64,000 nt of DNA from CAKVON01 sp902475665 (GCA_036321795.1 JAWQCY010000001.1:1-64000), one strand, 5' to 3'. Counted from the stretch's first letter, positions 43,172 to 51,714 are shown. The notes: a model not told the origin generated them from the letters alone. Numbers and translations: made by a program.

Positions 43172-44365
43172 TTAGTCGACGCGGACGATCTCGTAGTTGC
43201 GGGTGCCCAGGCCAATCTTCTCGGCGTGGTCGATGCAGGCGCGCCAGTCGGTGTCGGGGTGGGTGATCTGGAAGTAGTCGTGCTCGTGACCGGGCTCGAT
43301 GCCGCCTGCGGCCTCGGCTTTGGCCATGGCCTCGGTGAGCTGGGTGTCGGGCATGGCGGGCTGTGCCATCACCGCGTCGATGCAGGCCATGTCCAGCGCC
43401 ACGGGGTCGAAGCTCGCGAACATGCCGACGTTGGGCACGATGGGGGTGTCGTTGTCGCCAGTGCAGTCACAGACGGGCGAGACCTCGACGACCAGCGAGA
43501 TGTGGAAGCAGGGGCGGCCGTCGACGATGGCCTTGGTGTACTCAGCGATCTTGTAGTTGAGGACCTCGGCCGCGGCGTCGTAGTCGGGCCTGATGGCGTC
43601 CTGGTTGCACTGCGCGATGCAGCGGCCGCATCCGACGCAGCGGTCGTGGTCGATCGAGGCAACGTGAACGTCGCGAACCTTGTCGTTTGCCAGGGTGCGC
43701 TGCTCGACCTCGTCGAACGAGAACGCGTCGTGCGCGCAGATCTTGGCGCACATGCGGCAGCCGATGCACTTGGAGGTGTCGACGCTGGGCTTGCCCGCGG
43801 CGTGCTGCTCCATCTTGCCGGCGCGCGAGCCGCCGCCCATGCCGATGTTCTTCATGCAGCCACCGAAGCCGGCGCTCTCGTGGCCCTTGAAGTGCGTGAG
43901 GCTGATAAGCACATCGGCGTCCATCAGGGCGCGTCCGATCTTGGCGTTCTTGACGTACTCGCCGCCCTCGACGGGGACCTCGACCTCGTCCAGGCCCTTG
44001 ATGCCATCGGCGATGATCGTGTGGCAGCCCAGCTGGAACGGGTTGAAGCCGTTGGCGTAGGCGCTGTCCAGGTGGTCGAGGCCGTTCTTGCGGCCGCCGA
44101 CGTATAGCGTGTTGCAGTCGGTGACGAACGGCTTGCCGCCCAGCTCGCGGACCACGTCGACGATGGCGCGCGCGTAGTTGGGGCGCAGGTAGCCGAGGTT
44201 TCCAGGCTCACCCAGGTGCATCTTGATCGCGACGAACTTGTTCTCGAAGTCGATGTCGCCGATGCCGGCGGCGCGGACGAGCCTCTTGAGCTTCTCGGGC
44301 AGGTTGACCCTGCCGTGGGTGCGAAGGTCGCTGAAGTAGACCTTCGAGGCGGTGGCGTCTCCCAT
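43172..44365 (-). CDS. DUF362 protein with two [4Fe-4S] ferredoxin clusters
   Basis: A 397-residue protein with an N-terminal DUF362 domain (VAIKMHLGEPGNLGYLRPNY, THFKGHESAGFGGCMKNIGM) and in its centre two ferredoxin motifs, CIGCRMCAKICAHDA and CVGCGRCIAQCNQDA. Such proteins are thought to shuttle electrons in anaerobes; substrate unknown. ATG 44365 has GGGAGGAAGC directly upstream, whereas in-frame starts further upstream have no such site. Confidence 0.87.
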   Translation of the reverse strand: MGDATASKVYFSDLRTHGRVNLPEKLKRLVRAAGIGDIDFENKFVAIKMHLGEPGNLGYLRPNYARAIVDVVRELGGKPFVTDCNTLYVGGRKNGLDHLDSAYANGFNPFQLGCHTIIADGIKGLDEVEVPVEGGEYVKNAKIGRALMDADVLISLTHFKGHESAGFGGCMKNIGMGGGSRAGKMEQHAAGKPSVDTSKCIGCRMCAKICAHDAFSFDEVEQRTLANDKVRDVHVASIDHDRCVGCGRCIAQCNQDAIRPDYDAAAEVLNYKIAEYTKAIVDGRPCFHISLVVEVSPVCDCTGDNDTPIVPNVGMFASFDPVALDMACIDAVMAQPAMPDTQLTEAMAKAEAAGGIEPGHEHDYFQITHPDTDWRACIDHAEKIGLGTRNYEIVRVD

Positions 44366-44486
44366 GCTTCCTCCCTTTCGCGGGCGTTGGCGCGCCTCCT
44401 CGCGCGTCGGGCGCCTTTTCCATGGATAGCAAGATTCTATTATCTTCAACCTCCTTCGGCTACCGAGAAGAACGCGCCAGGCACGT

Positions 44487-45026
44487 AAGAGGGTCGTTAA
44501 AGGCTCGGGATGCTCGAGCGTCCCCTCCCGTCACATCGACCCCGAGACCCAGATCGTCGTCACGTGCGGCTCGACCGAGGCCATGATGTGCTCCGTCATG
44601 ACGGTCACCAACCCCGGCGACCGCGTCGTGATCTTCTCGCCGTTCTACGAGAACTACGGGGCGGACACGATCCTGTGCGGCGCGGAGCCCACCTACGTCG
44701 AGCTCCATGCGCCCGCCTTCACTTTCGACGAGGCCGTGCTCGAGGCTGCCTGCGCGCTGCCTGGCACGAAGGCGCTGATCCTGTGCAACCCGTCAAACCC
44801 CTGCGGCCACGTCTTCTCGCGCGCCGAGCTCGAGTTCATTGCAAAGATGGCCGAGAAGTACGACCTGTGGGTCATCACCGACGAGGTCTACGAGCACATC
44901 GTGTACGCCCCGTACGAGCACGTCTACTTCGTGAGCCTGCCGGGCATGGAGCGGCGCACGCTCTCGTGCAGCTCCCTCTCGAAGACCTACAGCATGACCG
45001 GCTGGCGCGAGAAGATGGCGGGATAA
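44487..45026 (+). pseudogene. Remnant of a class I/II PLP aminotransferase
   Basis: The open frame contains the middle of an AspC/PatA-like enzyme: DPETQIVVTCGSTEAMMC, SPFYENYG, LCNPSNPCGHVFSR, VITDEVYEHIVY, and the PLP Lys in SLSKTYSMTGWR. The roughly 80 N-terminal residues are missing, and the frame stops at EKMAG directly after the PLP block, so about 150 C-terminal residues are also missing. No start with a ribosome site is present. It lies just upstream of the Trp-regulated transporter operon. Confidence 0.82.
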
Positions 45027-45074
45027 AAAACCTGCTGCCCTAGCTGGGGAAACGAACAGTTAACAGAATTGGTC

Positions 45075-45103
45075 TTGCCTAAGCTCGATTGGATGCATAT
45101 AGT
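45075..45103 (+). promoter_or_regulatory. Promoter of the Trp-leader/ECF operon
   Basis: -35 TTGCCT (45075-45080), a 17-bp spacer, -10 TATAGT (45098-45103). The start site would fall near 45110, giving a 50-nt leader before the peptide. Confidence 0.75.
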
Positions 45104-45159
45104 TCTCCACAACGCGCACACAAGCGCACCGAATCGAGCGAACGGAAGGGAGGCGCCAT

Positions 45160-45222
45160 ATGTTCCAGCACATGAACAACAACTGGTGGTGGCGCAACTC
45201 GGCTTCGCTCGGTCGATGGTGA
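45160..45222 (+). CDS. 20-residue tryptophan-rich leader peptide
   Basis: ATG 45160 has GGGAGG six bases upstream. The frame contains NNNWWWR and ends in GRW, so four of 20 codons are TGG, three of them consecutive. A terminator follows 30 bp after the stop. This is the hallmark of trp attenuation: charged tRNA-Trp lets the ribosome finish and the terminator form; stalling at the TGG run should allow read-through into the transporter genes. Confidence 0.85.
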   Translation: MFQHMNNNWWWRNSASLGRW

Positions 45223-45251
45223 GTCTCGTCGCGCATACACCGCGAATGTGA

Positions 45252-45281
45252 GGGCTCCCGGGTGACCGGGGGCCCTTTTTT
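45252..45281 (+). terminator. Attenuator terminator of the ECF operon
   Basis: GGGCTCCCGG (45252-45261), loop GTGA, complement 45266-45275 with one T-G pair, then TTTTTT. Upstream TCGCG/CGCGA (about 45228-45245) could form a competing stem. Confidence 0.88.
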
Positions 45282-45345
45282 CGTGACCGAACACCTCACG
45301 TAATCAGCAGGCGCCCGTCGGCGCCCGACAAAAAGGAGAACCACA

Positions 45346-45921
45346 ATGTCCCAGAACGCCAACACCGACCAGCAGGCCCGCACCGTCACCGCCGTCGACC
45401 ACGGCAAGCTTGACCTCAAGTCCCTGACCCTCTACGCGATCCTTCTGGCCGCCGGCTTCGTCCTCAACCTGACCGTCTCGAAGTTCTTCAGCGGCCTGAC
45501 CGGCGGCTTCCTCTCGCCCGAGTTCATCATCGCGGCCTTCTGCCTCGAGATCCTGGCCATCAAGCCCAACCTCGGACAGGCCGCCGTCATTGGCCTGCTT
45601 GCCGGCGTCGTGATCCAGATCACCGCCTCGGTCAAGGGTCCCGACCTCATTGCCGAGCCCGTCGCCGCCGCCGTGATGTCCGCGCTGGTCTCCGCCTTCG
45701 GCAACTCCAAGGTAAAGGGCGCGCTGCCCTTCGTCGGCACCTTTGTCGTCACCTTCATCTCCGGCCTCATCTACGCCGTGATCTTCTCGTTCCTGATCAT
45801 GAAGAACCCCGCCTTCGTGGGTGTCATGGCCCCCGTGGTCGTCGCCACCGGCGTCGCCAACGCGGTCATCGTCAGTGCGCTGTACCTCCCCATCAAGAAG
45901 GCCCTCAAGCTCAACGACTAG
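45346..45921 (+). CDS. TrpP-like substrate-binding membrane protein (ECF S component), copy 1
   Basis: A 191-residue membrane protein with about five hydrophobic helices resembling the TrpP family of tryptophan S components (LTLYAILLAAGFVLNLTV, PEFIIAAFCLEILAI, GLLAGVVIQITASVKGP). ATG 45346 follows AAAAGGAGAA. Its place behind the Trp leader and in front of the ECF energising genes strongly suggests tryptophan as substrate. The N-terminus shares QARTVTA with the next gene, so the two are tandem paralogues. Confidence 0.75.
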   Translation: MSQNANTDQQARTVTAVDHGKLDLKSLTLYAILLAAGFVLNLTVSKFFSGLTGGFLSPEFIIAAFCLEILAIKPNLGQAAVIGLLAGVVIQITASVKGPDLIAEPVAAAVMSALVSAFGNSKVKGALPFVGTFVVTFISGLIYAVIFSFLIMKNPAFVGVMAPVVVATGVANAVIVSALYLPIKKALKLND

Positions 45922-46012
45922 TCGCACGCCAGCCGCAACCCGAACGCTCGGCCCGTCTCGCGACCCATCGAACTCCTCGCGCGAACGCGCCCACCAGAAA
46001 GGGATTTCCACC

Positions 46013-46567
46013 ATGGCTAACACCGACTCCGCCCAGGCCCGCACCGTCACCGCCGCCGCCTCCGACCACGGTCTTCTCGACGTCAAGTCCCTCGTGCTTC
46101 TGGCCATCCTTCTGGCCGCCGGCTTCATCCTCAACATGACCGTGGGCAACGTCCTGGCCATGACGGGCATCAAGCCGCAGTTCATCATCGCCGCCTATGC
46201 CCTGGCGATCCTTCTGACCCGCGCCAACCTCGCCCAGTCCGCCCTGTACGCGCTGGTCTCGGCCTGCGTGATCCAGGTCACCACCTCGATCCCCGGCCTC
46301 AACTTCCTCACCGAGCTCGTTGCCGCGCTGGCCATGTCCGCCCTCGTCTCGGCGGGTATCGGCGGCAAGGCCCTCAACCCGTTCGTTGCCACCCTCGTGA
46401 CCACGCTGGTCTCCGGCGCCCTGTTCGCCGTCATCGGCACCGTGCTTGCGGGTCTTGCCCCCGCTGCCGCCCTCGTCAAGGTGCCGCTGGTCCTGGGCAC
46501 CGCCGTCTTCAACGCGGTCGTGGTCCAGGCACTGTACTTCCCGCTCGGCAAGGTCCTCGGCAAGTAG
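46013..46567 (+). CDS. TrpP-like substrate-binding membrane protein (ECF S component), copy 2
   Basis: A 184-residue paralogue of the preceding gene (VLLAILLAAGFILNMTV, QFIIAAYALAILLTRANLAQ, CVIQVTTSIPGLNFLTELVA). Two S components for one energising module may extend the substrate range to a related compound such as indole or another aromatic amino acid. Ribosome site AGAAAGGGA before ATG 46013. Confidence 0.74.
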   Translation: MANTDSAQARTVTAAASDHGLLDVKSLVLLAILLAAGFILNMTVGNVLAMTGIKPQFIIAAYALAILLTRANLAQSALYALVSACVIQVTTSIPGLNFLTELVAALAMSALVSAGIGGKALNPFVATLVTTLVSGALFAVIGTVLAGLAPAAALVKVPLVLGTAVFNAVVVQALYFPLGKVLGK

Positions 46568-46640
46568 TTCGCATACCATTGGAGGCGCCGGCCCCGACGG
46601 GTCGGCGCTTTTCTGGCTCACGGCACGAAAGGCATCTCCC

Positions 46641-48479
46641 ATGGGTTCCACCGATTCCGTAATCGAGCTTCGTGACGTTTCGTTCGCCTATGCCGACGGG
46701 GCGGCACGCGCGCTCGACCACGTGTCCCTCACGATAGGCGCCGGCGACTTCGTCGGCATCATCGGTCCGTCGGGCGCGGGCAAGTCGACCCTCGCCGCCG
46801 TCATGAGCGGCGCGATCCCGCATCACTTCTCGGGCAGCCTGTACGGCGAGACCCTGGTGGACGGCCACGACACCTGCGAGGTCTCCCTTACCGACATCAG
46901 TCGCGTGGTGGGAAGCGTCCTGCAGGACATCGACACGCAGATGGTGGCCTCGGTCGTCGAGGACGAGATGCTGTTCGGGCTGGAGAACTTTGGCGTGCCG
47001 CACGACCAGATCGAGCGCCGCATGACCGACGCCCTGGACACCGTCGGCATCGCCGACCTGCGCGACCGCGAGATCGCCACGCTCTCGGGTGGCCAGAAGC
47101 AGAAGGTCGCCATCGCCGCAATCCTGGCGCTCGCGCCGCGCGTGCTGGTGCTCGACGAGCCCACCGCCGCGCTCGACCCCGCCAGCTCGCGCCTCGTGTT
47201 CGACACCCTGCGCAAGGTCAACGAGGTCGCCGGCGTCACCGTCATCGTCATCGAGCAGAAGGTCGCCCTGCTGTGCGAGTACTGCGGCCGCGTCCTGGTG
47301 ATGTCGGAGGGTCGCCTGGCCCTTGCCGGCGAGCCGCACGAGGTCTTCCGCCACGCCGACGAGCTACGCGCCATGGGCGTGGACAGCCCTCGCGTCGCCC
47401 GCATGGCCAACAGCCTCGCCCGCGACGGCCTCATTCCCGCCGGCGAGCCCTGCCTGCACGTCGACGAGGCCAAGCGCCTGGTCGCGGGCCTCGTCGCGCC
47501 CCACCTTCCCACCCCCGCTGCCGAGAAGGGCACCGAGTCCGCAGGCCCCGCCGCCGGGGTCACGGGCTCCGCCGAGGCATCCGCCGCGCTCGCGGGGCCC
47601 GCGCGCGTCGCGTCGCGCCACGTGCCCGCGCCCCGCGAGCGCGCGGCCGACGCCGTCCCCGTGGTCGAGCTCGTCGACGTCAACTTTGCCTATCCCGGTG
47701 GCGGTGCGTCCGTCGACCACCTTGACATGCGCGTCTACCCCGGCGAGCTCGTGGGCGTCGTCGGCCAGAACGGCGCCGGCAAGACCACGCTCACCAAGCT
47801 GCTCAACGGTCTTCTCCACCCCTCGTCGGGAACCGTGCGCATCGCCGGACTCGACACGAGCGAGGTACCCACCTCCAGGATCGCCGCGCACTGCGCGACC
47901 CTCTTCCAGAACCCCGACCGCCAGATCTGCAAGGACACCGTGCTGGAGGAGATCGCCTTCGGCCTGACCCTGCACGGCGTCGCGCGCGACCAGGCGCTTG
48001 CGCGCGCCCGCCGCGCGGCCGAGCGCTTTGGCCTGCCCTGCGACGAGGCGCCCTTCTCGCTATCCCGCGGTCAGAGGCAGATGGTCGCCCTTGCCAGTGT
48101 GGTGGTCCTGGACCCGGACGTCGTGCTTTTGGACGAGCCCACGAGTGGCCTGGACTATCGCGAGTGCATGACCGTCATGCGGACCGTCTGCGAGATGGCC
48201 GAGCGTGGCTGCGCCGTGATCATGGTCTGCCACGACATGGAGGTCGTGAGCGACTTTGCCGAGCGCCTGGTCGTCATGGCCGACGGCAAGATCCTGGCCA
48301 AGGGTGACTCGGCCCGCGTGTTTGCCGACGCCGACCTCATGCGCGCAGCCTACGTGCGCCCGCCGCAGGTCATCGAGCTGGCAGGGGAGCTCGCGCGCGA
48401 CGTCTCGCCCGAGTTCGCCGGCATCACCCAGGTAAGCGAGCTCGTCGACCTCACCGAGGAGATGGTCAACCGTGACTAG
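46641..48479 (+). CDS. ECF transporter ATPase with two fused ABC domains
   Basis: A 612-residue protein carrying two ABC ATPases, equivalent to EcfA1 and EcfA2 joined. Domain 1: Walker A GPSGAGKST, signature LSGGQKQKVAIAAIL, Walker B VLVLDEPTAALDP. Domain 2: GQNGAGKTTLTKLLNG, signature LSRGQRQMVALASVV, VVLLDEPTSGLD. The roughly 60-residue Ala-rich linker includes a copy of CTGCCGAGAAG at 47518. Powers the two S components with EcfT, whose gene overlaps the end by 8 bp. Confidence 0.93.
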   Translation: MGSTDSVIELRDVSFAYADGAARALDHVSLTIGAGDFVGIIGPSGAGKSTLAAVMSGAIPHHFSGSLYGETLVDGHDTCEVSLTDISRVVGSVLQDIDTQMVASVVEDEMLFGLENFGVPHDQIERRMTDALDTVGIADLRDREIATLSGGQKQKVAIAAILALAPRVLVLDEPTAALDPASSRLVFDTLRKVNEVAGVTVIVIEQKVALLCEYCGRVLVMSEGRLALAGEPHEVFRHADELRAMGVDSPRVARMANSLARDGLIPAGEPCLHVDEAKRLVAGLVAPHLPTPAAEKGTESAGPAAGVTGSAEASAALAGPARVASRHVPAPRERAADAVPVVELVDVNFAYPGGGASVDHLDMRVYPGELVGVVGQNGAGKTTLTKLLNGLLHPSSGTVRIAGLDTSEVPTSRIAAHCATLFQNPDRQICKDTVLEEIAFGLTLHGVARDQALARARRAAERFGLPCDEAPFSLSRGQRQMVALASVVVLDPDVVLLDEPTSGLDYRECMTVMRTVCEMAERGCAVIMVCHDMEVVSDFAERLVVMADGKILAKGDSARVFADADLMRAAYVRPPQVIELAGELARDVSPEFAGITQVSELVDLTEEMVNRD

Positions 48480-49218
48480 CGTCATCGATTACGTGGACGG
48501 CGACTCCGTCCTGCACCGCCTGAACCCCGTCACCAAGCTCGCCCTGGCCGCGGCCATCATCCTGGCGACGTTTCTGGCCGACACCTACCCGATGTTGTTG
48601 GGGCTTTTGGCCCTGACGTTCGCGCTGGCCGCGTACGCCCGTGCGCTGTCGGGCATCGTCTCTCTGGCAAAGCTCATGGTGCCGCTGTCGGTCGTCATGA
48701 TGGTGCTGCAGACGGCTTTCGTGCGCACGGGCGACCCGCTGTTCGCGTGGGTCACGACCGACGGCCTGGTCACAGGCTCCAAGGCGGCGCTTCGCCTTCT
48801 GGGCGTGGCGCTGCCGCTCATCCTCATGCTCACGGTCACCAAGCTCAACGACCTCGCTAACGCCGTGGTCGAGGTGCTGCACGTCCCGTACCGCTACGCC
48901 TTCACCTTCACCACCGCGCTGCGCTTTGTCCCGGTGTTCAGCCAGGAGATGAACGCGATCATGGAGGCGCAGACGGCCCGCGGCGTCGAGTACGACACCA
49001 AAAACCCGCTGCTCAAGCTGCGCCTGATGCTGCCCCTGTGCGTGCCCCTGCTGGTGAGCTCGGTCGGCAAGACCGACGCCACGGCGCTCGCCGCCGAGCA
49101 GCGCGGCTTCTACCTGCGCACCCGCGAGAGCAGCTACAAGCGCTATCCCATGCGCGGCGTCGACCTCGCGGTGCTTCTCGCCAGCGTCGCCCTCGTCGTC
49201 GTGGGCGTCGCGCTGTAG
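48472..49218 (+). CDS. EcfT-type transmembrane protein
   Basis: A 248-residue membrane scaffold of an ECF transporter: about five helices, and the two coupling Ala-Arg-Gly type motifs (AQTARGVEYD and AAEQRGFYLR) that contact the ATPases. GTG 48472 overlaps the ATPase stop, so stoichiometry is likely set by coupling. It completes a dedicated (group I) ECF system. Confidence 0.9.
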   Translation: MTSVIDYVDGDSVLHRLNPVTKLALAAAIILATFLADTYPMLLGLLALTFALAAYARALSGIVSLAKLMVPLSVVMMVLQTAFVRTGDPLFAWVTTDGLVTGSKAALRLLGVALPLILMLTVTKLNDLANAVVEVLHVPYRYAFTFTTALRFVPVFSQEMNAIMEAQTARGVEYDTKNPLLKLRLMLPLCVPLLVSSVGKTDATALAAEQRGFYLRTRESSYKRYPMRGVDLAVLLASVALVVVGVAL

Positions 49219-49275
49219 GATTTGCGTTAGGCGCCCGACCCTGACAGGGGTCGAGGCGCAAGGCAGACGCAAATC
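49219..49275 (+). repeat. Inverted repeat after the ECF operon
   Basis: GATTTGCGT (49219-49227) pairs with 49267-49275, enclosing an inner CGACCC/GGGTCG stem; no T-run. Cruciform or mRNA 3' end. Confidence 0.6.
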
Positions 49276-49328
49276 TGACGTAAGCCAGTGCAGATCCGAC
49301 GCAAGCCCAACAACGAGGGGAGAGCAAG

Positions 49329-49886
49329 ATGGATTTCGAGAGGCTCGTGACCAGCCGCCACTCCGTCCGCACCTACCAGGACCGTCCCGTGGAGGCCGAG
49401 AAGGTCGAGGCGATTCTGGAGGCGGGCCGCCTGGCGCCCAGCGCGTGCAACAACCAGCCTACGCGCGTCGTCGTGTGCGACACGCCCGAGCTGCGCGCCG
49501 CCGCCGGCCGCGCCATCGGGCGATTCAATCGCGACGGCTCGGTCTTCGGCGCGCCGCTCGTGCTCGTGGTGTGCTGCCGTCGCGACGAGGCCTGGGTCCG
49601 TCGCTATGACGAGAAGAACCACGGCGACGTCGACGCCACCATCGTGTGCGACCAGATGATGATGCAGGCAACCGACCTGGGCCTGGGCACCTGCTGGGTG
49701 TGCCACTTCGATCCTGAGGTCATGCGCGCCGAGCTGGGGCTGCCTGCGGGCGTCGACCCGGTCAACGTGCTGACCGTGGGCTATGCCGACGAGCAACCCG
49801 TCGACATGCAGAGCCACCTGTTTGGTCGCCGCATCGACGCGGCGACCTTCCGCGACCCTGCGGGGACCGCGCCCGCGGGCGAGTAG
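49329..49886 (+). CDS. Nitroreductase-family FMN oxidoreductase
   Basis: 185 residues with RHSVRTYQDRPV at the FMN site and GLGTCWVCHFDPEVM near the C-terminus. NAD(P)H-dependent; true substrate unknown. Start follows GAGGGGAGAGC. Convergent with the DUF3006 gene. Confidence 0.85.
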   Translation: MDFERLVTSRHSVRTYQDRPVEAEKVEAILEAGRLAPSACNNQPTRVVVCDTPELRAAAGRAIGRFNRDGSVFGAPLVLVVCCRRDEAWVRRYDEKNHGDVDATIVCDQMMMQATDLGLGTCWVCHFDPEVMRAELGLPAGVDPVNVLTVGYADEQPVDMQSHLFGRRIDAATFRDPAGTAPAGE

Positions 49887-49916
49887 GGGAGCCATCCCGC
49901 AGCGGGGGCGGCCTGT

Positions 49917-50135
49917 CTAGTCGCGGAACAGCTCGTCCATCAGGCGTTTGTTCGCGGCAAGGTTCTCCCTCGTGGCATCCTCGTCGACGGCCCAAGCGCC
50001 CTTCTCGCCAACCAGCGCGTCGCCCTCGCGCACGCCCTCGGGCAGCATTGAGCGGTCAACGTCGGCAAACGACCTGCCGTCGTCCAGCTCGAGCACGGCG
50101 ACGTCTCCCTCGAACCTGTCGATCACGGCCCTCAT
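49917..50135 (-). CDS. DUF3006-family small protein
   Basis: 72 residues: AVIDRFEGDVAVLELDDGRS followed by LPEGVREGDAL, the compact beta-barrel pattern of DUF3006. GAGGAGGAGCC precedes ATG 50135. It starts ten bases after the MBL gene on the same strand; this pairing is common in Gram-positives. Confidence 0.83.
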   Translation of the reverse strand: MRAVIDRFEGDVAVLELDDGRSFADVDRSMLPEGVREGDALVGEKGAWAVDEDATRENLAANKRLMDELFRD

Positions 50136-50145
50136 GGCTCCTCCT

Positions 50146-51213
50146 CTAGTCCAGCTTGGCGCTCGAGGCGCCCGCGTCGTCGCTTTGCGCCACGACCGTG
50201 CCCTCGCGCTCGCACGAGACGCTGACGCGCGTGCCGTCCGACGTGACCGTGACGGTCCCGTTGGCACCCGTGCCGTATATCTGGGCGCCCGCGCCACGAA
50301 GAGCGTCGAGCACCGTCTTGGCGGGGTGACCGTACTCGTTGTCCGTCCCGTAGCTCACCACGGCGATGCCGCAGGAGATCTCGTGCGCCAGGCGGGTGTC
50401 GGTGCCCGACGCCGAGCCATGGTGCGAGACCTTGAGGATGTCGGCGTGGCCGGGGTTGGCGCGCTCCAGCGCCTCGACGGGGGCGTCGCCCGTCAGAAGG
50501 ACGGTCGTGGACCCGAACGTCACGCGTATGACGGCGGAATAGGCGTTGTCGTCGGCGAAGTCTGCGCCGGCGGGCGGCCACAAAAGGTCGATCGAGTAGC
50601 CGTCGCCCCCCGCGATGCACTTGCCGGTCTCGGCGGCGTCGATCGAGAGGCCCTTGGCCTTGACCGCCTTGAGGAACCGCTCGTAGGTCTTGGTGCCGGA
50701 GGCGACCCTCGGCGCCCAGACCGAGGCAACGTCGCACGTCTTGATAAGGGCGGGCATGCCGCCGATGTGGTCGCTGTCGGGATGGGTGGCGACCAGCCAG
50801 TCGACCCCCTCGCGCCCGTCGGCGGCGACCGCCTTGGCGACCTGCGCGCCCTTCTCGGCCACGCCCGCGTCGACCACCAGGGTCTTGCCGTCGGGGAACT
50901 CGACGATGGTGGCGTCGCCCTGCCCAACGTCCAAAAAGCGCACGACCAACCTGCCGTCGTCGGCCTCGGGCGTCAGGGCGTCCCCGTCGGAGTCGGTCGT
51001 TGCGGGCGGTGCGTCCCTCTCGACGGCGTCGGCGGACTCTGCCGAGAAGGGCGTGGCGGGATCGCAGGGCTGCGACACACCCGGCTGGGGCAGGCCCGCG
51101 AGCTCGGCGGCGATTCCGGACGCCGCGGCGATGGCCACGGCAAGAAGCACGGACGCGGCACGCTTGATCGCGCGCCGGCCTGCCGCGCCGTCCCTTTTGT
51201 CGCCTCGTGCCAT
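50146..51213 (-). CDS. Secreted metallo-beta-lactamase-fold hydrolase (ComEC MBL-like)
   Basis: A basic N-terminus and hydrophobic segment (VLLAVAIAAASGIAAEL) look like a signal sequence or anchor, followed by a disordered linker and an MBL domain resembling the C-terminal domain of ComEC: FLDVGQGDATIVEFPDGKTL, ATHPDSDHIGG (metal ligands), LLTGDA, LKVSHHGSASGT and a C-terminal SYGTDNEYGHPAKTVLDAL. Such domains degrade one DNA strand in competence or act on nucleotides. The channel domain of ComEC is absent. 355 residues; divergent from tatA. Confidence 0.86.
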   Translation of the reverse strand: MARGDKRDGAAGRRAIKRAASVLLAVAIAAASGIAAELAGLPQPGVSQPCDPATPFSAESADAVERDAPPATTDSDGDALTPEADDGRLVVRFLDVGQGDATIVEFPDGKTLVVDAGVAEKGAQVAKAVAADGREGVDWLVATHPDSDHIGGMPALIKTCDVASVWAPRVASGTKTYERFLKAVKAKGLSIDAAETGKCIAGGDGYSIDLLWPPAGADFADDNAYSAVIRVTFGSTTVLLTGDAPVEALERANPGHADILKVSHHGSASGTDTRLAHEISCGIAVVSYGTDNEYGHPAKTVLDALRGAGAQIYGTGANGTVTVTSDGTRVSVSCEREGTVVAQSDDAGASSAKLD

Positions 51214-51246
51214 GCCTGCCCCTCTTCCCGTGTCGTATGGGCGAAA

Positions 51247-51319
51247 AGTATAGACGGATGATGCGTGGGTAGAGATTGTGAGTAGTAATGTCCGAGTAGT
51301 AATGCCGCTCGGCTATACT
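51247..51319. promoter_or_regulatory. Divergent promoter region with a 14-bp tandem repeat
   Basis: TATACT boxes face away from each other at 51247-51252 (minus, towards the MBL gene) and 51314-51319 (plus, towards tatA). Between them GAGTAGTAATG is repeated at 51280-51290 and 51294-51304, a candidate shared operator. -35 elements are weak. Confidence 0.5.
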
Positions 51320-51399
51320 TACCCCTGCAATGTGCAGTCACGATGCCGCAGGGCGTCGAAGACGGCCAGCCGCGCGCGAAACCTTTGGAGGCTTATAAC

Positions 51400-51690
51400 A
51401 TGAGCGCAACTCTCGCCAGCGTCGGCCTTCTCGGAGGCATCGGTGCCCCCGAGCTCGTCGTTATCCTGGTCATCGTCCTGGTTCTGTTCGGGCCCAAGCG
51501 CCTGCCGCAGCTCGGCTCGTCGCTCGGCAAGACCGTGAAGAACATCCGCGAGGGCATGGAGTCCGAGGACGACGACGCCGAGGACGTCGAGTACGAGGAC
51601 GACGAGGATGAGGACGACGAGGACGAGGAGCCCGAGGAGGAGCCCAAGCCCCGCAAGAAGAAGTCCGCCAACAAGTCCCACGCCGAGTAG
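51400..51690 (+). CDS. tatA: Twin-arginine translocase subunit TatA-like protein with acidic tail
   Basis: 96 residues: an N-terminal membrane helix (PELVVILVIVLVLFGPKRLP) and amphipathic helix (SSLGKTVKNIREGM) as in TatA/TatB. A run of about 28 mostly Asp/Glu residues follows, then a Lys-rich end. GGAGG lies eight bases before ATG 51400. No tatC is adjacent. Confidence 0.87.
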   Translation: MSATLASVGLLGGIGAPELVVILVIVLVLFGPKRLPQLGSSLGKTVKNIREGMESEDDDAEDVEYEDDEDEDDEDEEPEEEPKPRKKKSANKSHAE

Positions 51691-51714
51691 CACAAGAGCG
51701 AGGATAGCCAAAGT

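Noticed and set aside
42737..44107. Long plus-strand frame across the terminator and the DUF362 gene
   Set aside because: It runs through a strong palindromic terminator and is antisense to a gene with two clear ferredoxin motifs.
45104..45345. T-box riboswitch for the tryptophan transporter
   Set aside because: No T-box consensus was seen; a translated Trp-codon peptide with terminator explains the leader better.
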